Shown: piece by piece, positions 13,099 to 24,300 of the stretch
Layout of the letters: each line of letters opens with the position of its first letter
Numbering within the stretch: the first letter of the stretch is position 1
Source of the DNA: Amblyornis subalaris
Taxonomy: Eukaryota; Chordata; Aves; Passeriformes; Ptilonorhynchidae
Assembly (NCBI GenBank): GCA_018881555.1
Contig: JACAXG010000014.1
Location: 9,551,972-9,615,971 of the forward strand
Length of the DNA stretch: 64,000 nucleotides
Reading direction: 5' to 3'
Position numbers and translations under genes: made by a program
Notes under the pieces: generated by a model
What the model was told of the DNA's origin: nothing
The model's input: only the letters and a program-made list of their open reading frames with translations
Database searches by the model: none

Positions 13099-16018
13099 GA
13101 GGCGAGTGGAGAGAGACTCCTGCTTTTCTAGTTTGGACTCAATAAAGATTCAATTTTTTTGATTGAGAAGGACAAAAAGAAAAAAAATTCCCCTGGTTTG
13201 GGTTTGTTCCAGGCAGAGCGTCTGCCTTCTGCTGGCCTTGCGCCCGGGAGCTGCCATGGAATGAAAATAGCCCAACACAGGCCTGGGAGCAGAGGGAGCT
13301 TCCAGCAGGTGAAGTGAGAACAGAGACAAAGCCCCAGGTCACTGCTCCGTGGGGCTGTACCAAGGGGCAGATGTGCTGAGCCACAAGAGTACGCAGATAT
13401 TTTACTTGAATGTCTCAACAGTGGCCCCTGGGGACCCAGTGCTTATATGGATCCCATTCCCTATTGCCCCAGCTCTGTGAGATGAATAGGATGCACAGAA
13501 ATACCTGTGCAGAGAGAAGCTTCCCTCTCCAGGCTGTCTCCAGAAAGGTCCTGGAAAGCCTTCCCAAGTGCTGCAGGGCAGTGCAGGAAGATGTGCAGTT
13601 GTATGGGATTGTGACGTGTGCTGGCTGCTGCCCTGGGATCGCTGAACTGGGATCACCTGTAGCTTCTCTCCAGATTGACTTCCCCAGGGTTATAAAGGAC
13701 TTGCAGGCATTGCTTCAAAATGCCTGCCTATTCCCTTCTCACTGGCTTTCTCCACTCTGTTTCTTTACTCCAATGGAGAAAGAAGGGTGCTCCCAAGCTC
13801 TCCTCTCACCACATCCCTCAGTTCCTGTTTGTCCTCTATATCTCACACCTACTGCAAGTCCTTTTTGTTCCAATCCCACTCTCCTCTCTCACATCCTTTT
13901 CTCCAGGACTGCACTTGTTCCTCCCACTGAGCAGATCCAGAGGGGAGTCCCACCTGGCTGGGAGGCTTCATGGACTTGCTGGGGGCTCACAGGCAGACCA
14001 CAAGGTCCTGCTGCCAGCTCCAGGCAAGGGGTGTTAGGGAAAGGAACTGGACTGCCAGAAGGGACATCTTAGAGGAAGTGGCTCCTTCTGGAAATAGAAA
14101 ATCTCTTTTTCTCTGCAGCATACTGGAAACGATCCCTTTGAGGAATACTTGGAGGTCATGGGGAGACTAAATACTGCACATACGAAACTCCCTGTGTGAG
14201 TCACCAGGACATTTCCTTGTTCATGAACCCCAGGAAATGGCACAGGGATGTGCTGGGTTATCAGCCAGCATCTGCTGGACAATGGGTATGTCTGGCTCCA
14301 GCGGCCCATGCCAATCCCTGCAGCATCCCACCTCAAGAAATGATGGTCCCCAGAGAAGAAATCCCATACTCTGCCAGGCACCATTGACTTTCATCCCTGG
14401 AGGCCAGCGTGTCCCGAGCTGCCCATTTCAAGGTACAGGACGTGCAGTGCTCTGTGGCTACTTGAATTAAGTGCCATTTGTCACAGCAAGCCCTGCACCC
14501 TCTTCATACTCATCATCCTTGAGGGCTTTCCTCTTGGCACGGACAGGGGGATAATGAAGAAAAGACTTAATTAGACTGCCACACAGACCCATCTCATTTG
14601 ATGTCCTGCATTAATCAGGACCTGGAGAGAATTTTCTTCACCCGGCAGGTATTTGAAGTGAGCTGTGTGGTTGGGAAGAGAGAGGACAAGCCCTGAGTGC
14701 CTGGCCCTGCTGGGTTACCATCCATCAGCTGTGGTACCTGCTGGTGTGGGAGCAGCATGATGGCGTGAAGTGGGCACCAGTGACAGGAAAAGGCTTTGCC
14801 AGGGAACATGGGGATGATCGAGAGGTTTTGAGCAGCACCTAGACCTGGGATGGGTAAATTTGCTTTTTTGGTGGTTTTTGTTTTTTGCTGTTACCTTTGC
14901 CATGCCATGCTTTACCCACACCAGACCACTGCTCAGGCCACACAGCAGGTTAGCTGTGATGCCAGGGAAGCCAGGCTGGGGCCGGAGAACTCGGGGGCAC
15001 ATTTGATGGTTTTCTAGTTTGCTTCCCTCCTCTCTGAGCACTCACTGGGTGTTTGCATGGACATCCCTGATAGTTTTTTGGCAGCAGATGCCTGCATCAG
15101 CCACAGGTAAAACTTGGCTGCTGTTTATATCCGGCGAGTATCAAACGTGTCCCGGGATTTCCTGGGAGCGGTGAAGCAGGCAAGGAGGGATGTCCCGCTC
15201 AGCTGTGCCCACGGAGGTGCGTTTTGGGGAAGTAGGTGTCCCCGCGGGCTCCCACTCGGGACAGGCAGCCTTTTGTCACCATCTAGTGGAAACAGGCAGC
15301 CGCGACCGGGCACAGGCTGAACAGGGCGTCTGGGGACACTCACTCCCCTCAGCCGTGGTTCCTATGGGGGTCCCCCTCAGGCTGGTCACCCAATTTCCCT
15401 TGGTTTCGGTGAGCCGCGTTTGCCTCGTAGCCCAGTTCCCCCCCAGCCCTGGGCAATGGCAGCCGGGTAAGGTGTTCCCAAGCTGCCAGGCTCGGGAGAA
15501 GCACAGGAATGAGTCTCTGCTGTGCCACAAACTGGGAATCCATGGCAAATCCCTGCAGCTAAATTCCCTTTAACTGTGTAGTTAGATATACGCTCCCAAG
15601 CAACAGACATGCTACAACAACAGACAGCCATAAAAGGACTTAAAGTATATTTACTGCACAAATAGAGCTGTTAAACCTGCTCTTTTGGCCAAATTACCCT
15701 TCACTGATGCTGCTCTGCAAGACTTCCCTTGGCCCTGAAATTCCTGGCGCTGCCCGCAGAGGAGCAGGGCTGTGCTGTGCCACTGGGACAGCCCAGCAAT
15801 GTGGTGTGTCCCAGAAAAAGGCTGGCCTTGCTCCACTCTGTCATCCTCCTGCCCACTGCTAGGGCTGCCTGGAGGCCCAGGTGGGATACAGGGAACAGCC
15901 CAGCCTAAATGCCAGCATCTGCAATGCCCTAGCTACTTTCCTCTCCGCAGCCTCACAGGCCCTTTTCGGCCATAACAGCAGCTGGCAGGGTCAGGCAATA
16001 ACTAGACCTGCTCAATGG

Positions 16019-16118
16019 AGCACGGATAACACAGTGCATGGATAACACAGTGCACGGATTGACACAGTGCATGGATTGACATCGTGCATGGATTGACATG
16101 GAGCATAGATTAACATAG
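16019..16118. repeat. Degenerate 16-17-bp tandem repeat, about six copies
   Basis: Units of the form GCATGGATTGACACAGT recur about six times. Early units read GCACGGATAACACAGT and late units GCATGGATTGACATGGA. The gradual drift along the array looks like an ageing minisatellite in intergenic DNA about 1.5 kb upstream of the NCL CpG island. Confidence 0.8.
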
Positions 16119-17930
16119 CGCTGTGGGCAGCGTTGGTTCTCACTCCTCTGCACAGGGGTGCTGTGCTCCTTCCCCCAACACTGGGTCCTGTTGCAGCCCC
16201 AGAGATGCCAGCGGCAAGGACAACCTTCCAACAGGCTGCTGGGAAAAGAGACAACATGGGCCACACCAAGAAATCCACTGACAGGGTTGGGAACCAAGGC
16301 TGGCCAGCTGCCAGCCCAACCCTTTGCAGTTCCCACCGCTGGCAGTATGTTATTGGACACCTGCAGTGTTGCACCTGCCAGAACTGCCCTTGGCTGAAGC
16401 AGCAGTTGTCCCTTTCTCATGGCAAACCAGCCTCCCACAGCACGGAGAGGAACCAAGGCCAGCCCCAGCACCGGCAGCAGAGCTGTATGGGCAATCATAG
16501 TAGAGGATTTTGTTTCACCCTGTGCATGGTAAGGACAGTTCTTGCAATCAGCTCTTGGTTCAGTTAAAAATCCCTTTCAGTTCTCTCTGTCCTCCATTCC
16601 ATCACTCTGCATCCCCATGGGCCACTCTGGGTTTGTGTCACTGCTTCCTCCAGGCACTTGGGGACAGCTGCAGCACACAGTGGGACATGAGCCAGACATT
16701 GCTATTCCATAGGCAGAGCTCAGCTGCCCTACACAAGGAGGTTTTCCCAGGTATGATCCCCATCTGCCTGCATGTATGTGACCAGGACTGAGACACGAGT
16801 CGTATCACACTGTTCCAGCTCCTTCCCTCCCCACACTGGCTGATGCTGGCAGGCTCTCCATGGGTTTGGCTTACTCCTGGAGAGGCTGATTGATCCCGTA
16901 ACCTCTCTGTGAGTGGGTGCCTTCAGCTATGGCTCTGTTTGCCTGGAAACCCAGCAGAGGAGAAAGAAGCACTAGGACAGCGTAGGAGTCAGGTATATTG
17001 CCTCTCCCACAGCGTCCCTTGTTTTCAGGTGGCACGGAACAACCCTGGGGTGTCCCCTCAAGGCCATCAGGGCCGTGCAGGACAGCACTTACTGGGAGTC
17101 TGCATTTTCTTTTCTTTAGAGCTCACTAAAGATCTTGTGTTCCCCCAGTTAGGCACTTAACCTCAACCAGGCCCTGGAAGGGCAAATGGCTCTAGTCACA
17201 CATGCCTGAGTCAGGAGCCCCCAGGAGCTGGCTGGATGCCCAGTTTGAAGTGGGAGGGGATGTAAGGCAGTGGGGAAACCCCAGCATTGGAGGCCACTCC
17301 ATGTCATGTAGGGGCAAGGCAGCACTCAGCCCTGCCAGAAGAGGGGCAAGTGAAACACCGGTGCTGCATTCTGCCCTGGGGTCATTCCTACCCCGACTTT
17401 AGAGCCACCAAGGAAAAATGCCACAGGGAGAAAGGTGGTGTCTTCTTGCAGTGAGTGAATTCAAAAGTATTCATCAGGCAAGCACAGGCTTATTTTTTCC
17501 TCCCGCTTTGGGCCTTTTCTCCCTGCCGGGAGCAGTGAAGGGTGGCAACAGCAGGGTGCTCCTGTGCCAACTGCAACCTCAGCAGCAGCACACTGACCAG
17601 CTCCTACGGATGCTTCTTCAAACTGTCCACGGGTGCGTAGTTCCGCCCGAGGGTCGGGGAGGGGATGCCGGGCGGGGAGAAGCGGATGCCAGAGGCAGCG
17701 CTGGGGCGGACCCAGCCCCAAAGAGTAAGGCAAAAGCGTGCTCGGGCAGAGTTCCACACCGGCGCCGAGCTGCTGTAGGGCCGGCCGGGGCAGCCGGGAT
17801 TCCCGGGTCTGGCAGGGTCTCTCCGGCCCTGAGACTCCCGGGACCCCCGCCCGGCCCCACCACGTGGCCGCCGCCCGCCACGTGCTCTCCCGCGGCCCCG
17901 GCCACGCCCTCCTGCGCCGACCCCCGCCGC

Positions 17931-18149
17931 CCAATCAGCGCGCAGGCGCCGAGCTGCCTCCCTCCCATTGGCTCACGCCGAGTCCTCCCGGGCGGGCAGT
18001 GCGTCCCCCCGCTCTCGTCCCCCGCCGCACGGCCCCGGGGCTGTAACGCGCTCTCCCGTTGGTTGATCGCAGAGCGCCGACGATTGGCGGAGAGGCTCGA
18101 GGGGCGGGGGCGGCGATTGGCCGGGCGGCGGGGCGCGAGCGGCGATTGG
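17931..18149 (+). promoter_or_regulatory. Array of five CCAAT/ATTGG boxes
   Basis: CCAAT occurs at 17931-17935. Inverted ATTGG occurs at 17967-17971, 18083-18087, 18116-18120 and 18145-18149. The last three share a CGATTGGC core and are spaced 33 and 29 bp apart, about three helical turns, just upstream of the inferred start. This is the usual NF-Y arrangement of TATA-less housekeeping promoters; binding is inferred. Confidence 0.6.
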
Positions 18150-18219
18150 CCCGAGCGGGGGCGGTGCGGGCGGGGCCTGGCACGGGGCTAGGAAAGGGGG
18201 CGGAAGGGGCGCGCGCTCG

Positions 18220-18381
18220 CTCTTTCGTGTCAGTGCCCGGCCCGGCCGCTCGCGCGTCCCCGCCGCTCCCGCCGTCCGCCCGCGGCCCGCTCCCGCAGCG
18301 CCGCCGCCCCGCCGGACGCGCCCGCCCCGCTCCCGACACAAGCCGGCCGCCGCCCCTGCGCCGCCAGGCACCGCCGCCATC
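18220..18381 (+). promoter_or_regulatory. NCL: Inferred NCL 5' UTR with TOP-like start
   Basis: CTCTTTCGTGTCAGTG begins at 18220 and resembles a C-initiated pyrimidine start (5' TOP), as expected for mRNAs of translation-related proteins. The leader then runs GC-rich to the ATG at 18382. That ATG has A at -3 and G at +4, a strong Kozak context. The exact start site is inferred from sequence type and needs CAGE data. Confidence 0.45.
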
Positions 18382-21300
18382 ATGGTGAAAATCGCCAAGG
18401 TAAGGGCACCGGCGCGCAGCCGCCGGGCGGCCAGCGGGCAGACGCCGCCATGGCGGGGCGAGCGGGGGGGGGCTTGGCGGGGGAGTGGGAGGAGGGAACC
18501 GGGCCGCCTTCCCGCGGCTGTGCGCTAGGGCCGCGCGGCGATTCTGGGCCTGCTATCCCTCGCCGTGAAGATGGCGGCGAGGGGAGGGGCCGCGGGCCCG
18601 GAGGCTGCGGTTTCAAGCTCCCCCCCCTCCAGCCCCCCTGGCCCGCTGTGCTCCGTGCGGCAGCGGCGGGCGGGGGCGCGGAGCGGGAGGGGAGGGGGCG
18701 GCGGGGCAGGGGGGGTCCGCGTGTGTGAGGGGTGAGGGGGGCGCACCGCGTGCGAGCGCGCGCGGGATGGGGGGGCGGGGCTACGTCACGGCGCGGCCAC
18801 GTGGGGCGCGGGGACAGCGAGCACGTGGGAGCGCGCGGCGCTCCCGGGGCGGCCCCGGACCCCCCGTGCCCCTGGACAGGCCCCGCGCACCGGCGGGAGC
18901 TACACCCGGAGCCCCCGGGCGGCCCCTTGAGCGCCGCGGGGGCGGGAAGGCGGCCACGTGGTTGGGACAATTGTCCACCCGAGGGAGCGCTTGCAGGCGG
19001 CCGGGGTGTGCACGGAGCTAAACGTGCTGCTCGCGCTCTCTTTCAGACCCCGAAGAATCAGATCAAACAGAAAAAAATGGCTCCTCCCCCAAAAAAGTTC
19101 GAGGAAAGCGAGGAAGAGGAGTCCTCTGACCTAGATGAAAGCAGCGGAGAAGAGGTGATTGATGTAGAGATGGAGTCGAAAGGATGCACGTGTTACAAAA
19201 GTGTCCTGAGGGTTGTGGGTTACCCTGTAACAGAACATTAATAAACAGTCGGTGTCCGTCATTTAACTGTGGCTAAAGAATAAGCTGGATTTCAGAAGGC
19301 CAAAGCAATGTGGGAAAAACTAGCTTAGCTGTTAAATGTACTTCCAGGCTTTTGGAAGTACTGCTGGGGTCTTAAAGCTGATGAACAAGTAGGTGATTAA
19401 TTACTCTAGTAATCAGCAATAAGAGATTTATCACCCGCAGATGATGTGCAAGTGTAAAAATTTCAAGCCACTGAATGCTATTAGAGATCACTGGTTTTCC
19501 TTTAGGACCAGGGAATTTGGAGGTGCTTTGATGCTCCATAAATAGGCTCTTAAAAGCATGAAAAAGCTGGGTTTGAGCTTTATTAATTCATCAGGATGGG
19601 CAGTTAAGGTAACTTAACAGAAACTATCAGAAGGATATGCTTTAGATTGCAGTTGCTGTATGTTTGTCTGATAGTGAAGTAATTGTAGTTTAAAGGGCTA
19701 GCATGAATCTCACACTGATGTGTCTTTCAGATGATCCCTCAGAAGAAACCACAAAAAGTTGCTGTTACTCCAGCCAAGAAGGCTGCTACTCCTGCAAAGA
19801 AAGTTGCTACTCCTGCGAAAAAGGCACTTACGCCTGCAAAGAAGGCTGTGGCTACTCCACAGCCCAAAAAGGCTGTTGTTCCAACACCCAAAAAGGCTGC
19901 TGTCCTAACAAAAGGAGCAAAAAATGGAAAGAATGCTAAGAAGGAAGAGAGTGAGGAAGAAGATGAGGATGACGATGAAGATGATGATGAGGAGGAGGAG
20001 GAGGATGAAGATGATGATTCTGGTAAGTTACTTTTGAAATACGCATTGACTAAGGCTGGTTTCAGTACCTTTGGGACTGAAAGCTTCGTATGATTTAATA
20101 CTTGTCAGAGGGGGGTTCATGGATTAAAAAGTGGTTACAAAGGGAAGGTGGGGAATGGGGGAAGTTTGGAGGAGAACTTGGGCCGCAGCTGCATTACACA
20201 CAGCCTGTGAAGCATCTCCTGGTTTCCTGACTACTCTTTCCTGAACTTCTTGACAAAATTTTGGGAAGCTCAAAGTACTTTTTACCCATACCACTCAGCC
20301 TTCAAACCTTTTTACCCATACCACTCAGCCTTCAAACCTTTTTACCCATACCACTCAGCCTTCAAACCTTACGAGTAAAGACTTGTTTGTACTGTTGGTG
20401 CAGATGAGGAAGAGGAACCACCAATGCCTGTGAAGCCTGCAGCCAAAAAGCCTGCAGCAGTACCAGCCAAAAAGCCTGCAGTTGTGCCAGCAAAGCAGGA
20501 GTCTGAGGAGGAGGATGAGGATGAAGAGGATGATGAGGAGGATGATGAAGATGATGGTACAAAATGTTTAATTAATAAACACTTAGAGGGAGCTGGGGGA
20601 GGGAGGCAATTTAGTGGATTAGTGGGAATGATGCAGTGTGTGCCCAGCTGGTTTTAGCTGTTTGCTGTTGTCTGTGTTGCTGAATGGGTGTTAATTTCCC
20701 TATTGTTAGTAAAACTTCCTACTCTTGGTGAACAGGTGTTGTTTTTTAATGCAGTAAAACTTGAGAGGGAGAGGCAGCTTTTATGAAAACTACCTGTATT
20801 GCACTTTTTTGTTTTCTTAGTCTCAAAAGCGGCTTAATCTGGAACTGTCTAAAATCCTGTGCTCAACTTGTTTCAGAGTCTGAAGACGAAGCTATGGACA
20901 CAGCCCCTGTTCCAGTGAAGAAACCCACTCCAGCCAAGGCTGCACCAGTGAAAGCCAAGGCAGCAGAATCTGAAGATGAGGATGATGATGAGGAGGAGGA
21001 TGATGAAGAGGAGGAGGATGAAGAGGAGGAGGATGAAGAAGATGCTGAGGAGGAAAGTGAGGATGAAAGTGAGTTTAAATGCTTTTGAAACCATAACTCT
21101 TTAATAATTGGAAAGATGCCTGAGCAAAAATTTTGTCCTATCATGGTCTTCTGGGCCGAGGAGCAGTTGCTGAGTGACAAGAGAAGGTCTTTTGTATGAC
21201 TGGTGTAAAGATTAATGCTCCTGTGTTGATTCAGTGTAGAAGTTCAGTATTTTTCAGTGTTGTTTTGTTCTCTGTCACAGAACCTGTCAAAGAAGCGCCT

Positions 21301-24300
21301 GGAAAAAGGAAGAAAGAAATGGCCAATAAAAGTGCACCAGAGGCCAAGAAAAAGAAAACAGATGGTAAGTGGTGTGAGATCATCAAAAGATGCTTGTTTG
21401 ATGTACTGTGATTGGACTGTGTTGCATAAGGAATGGAACTGTGAAGGACCAAGATGCCGGGGCAGGGTTTTGCAGCACAAATGATGATTATAAGGGACTT
21501 AATACTGAGATATGATGTCACTTTTGAGCAAAAACTGATGTGCTAAAGCTGTCTGGAGTCTGGCTCCCAATTAAAAAAGCTGCCTTTAAAAACCTCCCAC
21601 TTCATTATCTTTTCATTTCAAGGGCCCGTGTCAGCTTTCTCCCTATTTGTGGGAAATTTGGTCTGCACTAAGGAGTATGACGAGCTGAAGACTGGCATCA
21701 GAGAATTCTTCGGGAAGAAGAATATTGAAGTTTTAGATGTCAGAATTGGTGCTTCCAAGTGAGTTCATCATTAGAATTTTGCCGCGTATTTCTTGTGATC
21801 ATCAGTAACTTGTCTGGAGGGGTGCAAGTGTGCTATGCTGGTTCCCTTCAAGATGCTGGGGTGGTTGCTGGGTAGTGATGGAAGAGCCACGGTACTGAGA
21901 AGGATTTAACTTTGCCTGGTGTGCAGCTGTGTCAGGGAGCATCTCCCTAAAGGGAGAGCTGCCACTGCAGAGCTGTCCTCTACTGTCGTTTTGGTTAGGT
22001 GGGCCAGGGAGCATTTATTTTATTAACAGTGGAACTTGACCAGTGGGGATCTCTCTGGTGTTGGGTTTCTGGACGTGGGCTCTGCTGCTAGAGATGGATC
22101 AGCTGAGATATCAAGGATGCTGTTCTTTCAGGCGGTTCGGTTATGTGGACTTCTCATCTGCTGAGGATCTGGATAAAGCTCTCCAAATGAATGGAAAGAA
22201 GTTAATGGGTTTGGAAATCAAACTGGAAAAAGCAAAGAGCAAGGAAACTATTAAAGAAAACAAGAAAGGTATGGCCCAGAATTCTGAAGACCTGTGCACA
22301 TCAAAGAAAAGTCACAATGGGGCTTGAAGCGTTACTGATGGCTGCTCTTCTGCACTGTCATGGCTGATCTTCCTGCTTTGGGCTCTGTGTAATAAACAGT
22401 TTCTCAAATGCTGACATACAGATAGGCAAGTTCACACTGGGATACCTGCAAATGTGATCCCACGAAATAGTGCATACTGGGGGGGCTGAGCAGGAAATGT
22501 GTTTCTTTCTGAAGCTTTAGGACCTGTTTTCTGAACTTCATGCCGTTAAGAGAAGTACAGTGGTAGCTTCATTAGCTTGCATTATAGTTGCTTTTGCAGC
22601 TTCTGAAAATGTGAATGCTTGCTCTTAATTTCTGCTCGATCACCTTGCTGAGTCTCAGTGAACTGGCAGTGTAGATGAGGAGGGATTTTTAGCTGGTAAC
22701 CTGAAAGTAACTTTTCTGTCTTTGCAGAGAGAGATGCTAGAACGCTGTTTTTGAAGAACCTGCCCTACCGCTTAACGGAGGATGAAATCAGGGAGGTGTT
22801 TGAAAACGCGATGGAAGTCCGGATAGTGATGAACAAGGATGGGAACAGCAAAGGGTGTGTAGACAGGACTGTTGTGTGTTTGCTGTTGTTTTAACTCTTG
22901 GCATATTCTGATAAACTGGCGTGTCCTTCGGCTGCTTTAAGGAACCTGCTGCCTTAGTTATACTACTTTTTACAGCATTTTTCTTTCACATCATTCCCCC
23001 CCAATTCACGAACTTTGTCATTCCTGGAAGGAGGCATTTGCTTATGTTATTTTCTGTGCTGTAGGATGGCCTATGTTGAATTTAAAACAGAAGCTGAGGC
23101 AAACAAAGCTCTCGAGGAGAAGCAGGGCACAGAGATTGAGGGTCGTGCTGTGATCATCGACTTCACTGGCGAGAAGAGCCAGCAAGAACACCAGAAAGGT
23201 ACTTTTCCAGACTGATAACATGCATACAGATGACATTCAGGATTCATTTTCACTCGTTTCAGAAGTTTCCTGGAGGTATGGCAACTTGAAACACTGCAAA
23301 AAAGTGTATCAGACCTCTTGCCTGACTTGAGCTCTGCATGCAATGCATTTTGTGTCTACTGTGTGTTTCAGACAAGGGGAGGGGGGTGGGGGCAACTGGT
23401 CTGGGTTGGACTTGGGGTTGTCCCTCACCTTGAGGTGAGGGCAACAAATATTCTTACCCCTAGACAGGCTGTGGTAACTAGAGGGAGAGAGCTCTCTCTC
23501 AAACTTGGGCTTAACCACACTGACTTTTCCCCATAGGAGGAGAGTCAAAGACCCTAATTGTCAACAACCTCTCGTATGCTGCTACAGAAGAGACCCTCCA
23601 AGAAGTATTCAAGAAAGCCTCTTCCATCAAGGTGCCACAGAACAACCAGGGCAGACCTAAAGGGTATGTTGTGCCTTTCTCCTGACCCACCCCGAGGCTG
23701 GCATTGCAAATGACTTGCCTCCAGGTGTATCCCTTGTTGCACCCAGGCTGACTGGAATTTTCCTCTCCACATAGGTATGCATTCGTAGATTTTGCCACAG
23801 CTGAGGATGCCAGAGAAGCACTGAATGCCTGTAACAACACAGAGATCGAAGGCAGAACAATCAGACTGGAATTCAGTTCACCATCATGGCAGAAAGGGAA
23901 CACGAACGCACGAGGAGGAGGAGGATTCAATCGTAAGTGTTCCATGTTTGATCTCCAGCTATGCCAGGAGGGCACCATTCAGGCAAACTTGGGGCTGCTT
24001 TTAGGAAAAAAAACGTGCCAGTGGAGTGAAAGACTTGCATTGTAAGCAAGTATGCTGGATATGATGACTGATTATCTGAAATGCTGATGAAACTGTTGTC
24101 AAATTCCTCTAGATAGTCAAGTGCTGATCCAGCAGTATCTGTACAGTCAGTTGTTACTACTGTTGATAAGATGCAAGCATCTATTTTAAAAAAGGGGGAG
24201 TGGGGAGAACTTAATTTAACAGTATCAGGTTGGCTGATGGAGATACTTCAAAGTCAGGCTCTAACTGCAGTCCTGAAAGTTTTGATGGACCTCAGGTGCC

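Larger units (their letters stand above)
1461..17639. other. Intergenic region between NMUR1 and NCL; no supported gene
   Basis: Many short ORFs occur, including an open run of about 290 codons at 3149-4021 and one of about 220 codons at 13410-14072. None shows a recognisable domain, conserved motif or splice structure, and I treat them as chance. The sequence is GC-moderate single-copy DNA. It contains two CR1 tails (4604-4667, 13003-13098), a GT-rich tract (about 12771-12822), tandem repeats (11863-11890, 16019-16118) and AT-rich homeobox-site-like patches near 3040-3080, 7165-7230, 11270-11350 and 11720-11900. Mammals have a testis gene (TEX44) between NCL and NMUR1; I see no trace of it here. 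Confidence 0.55.
17640..18990 (+). promoter_or_regulatory. NCL: NCL CpG-island promoter and intron 1 control region
   Basis: The G+C and CpG content rises abruptly at about 17640 and falls after about 18990, enclosing the first NCL exon. There is no TATA box. Direct or inverted CCAAT boxes lie at 17931, 17967, 18083, 18116 and 18145, and GC boxes lie between them. CACGTG E-boxes occur upstream (17861, 17879) and within intron 1 (18798, 18822, 18955). A YY1-type AAGATGGCGGC lies at 18568-18578, and a CRE-like TACGTCA lies at 18782-18788. NCL is a known Myc target with intronic E-boxes in mammals. Island edges are judged by eye. Confidence 0.85.

Noticed and set aside
13410..14072. Open frame of 220 codons on the plus strand
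   Set aside because: No family resemblance; it starts right after a CR1 fragment and has no supporting signals.
19703..19939. Cysteine-rich frame (CYSCKESCYSCEKG...) overlapping NCL exon 3
   Set aside because: It is the frame-shifted shadow of the repeated TPAKK codons. The regular Cys pattern follows from the codon repeat, and the NCL frame is strongly supported.
20863..21180. Poly-serine frame on the minus strand opposite NCL exon 5
   Set aside because: It is the antisense of GAG/GAT-rich acidic codons, not a gene.
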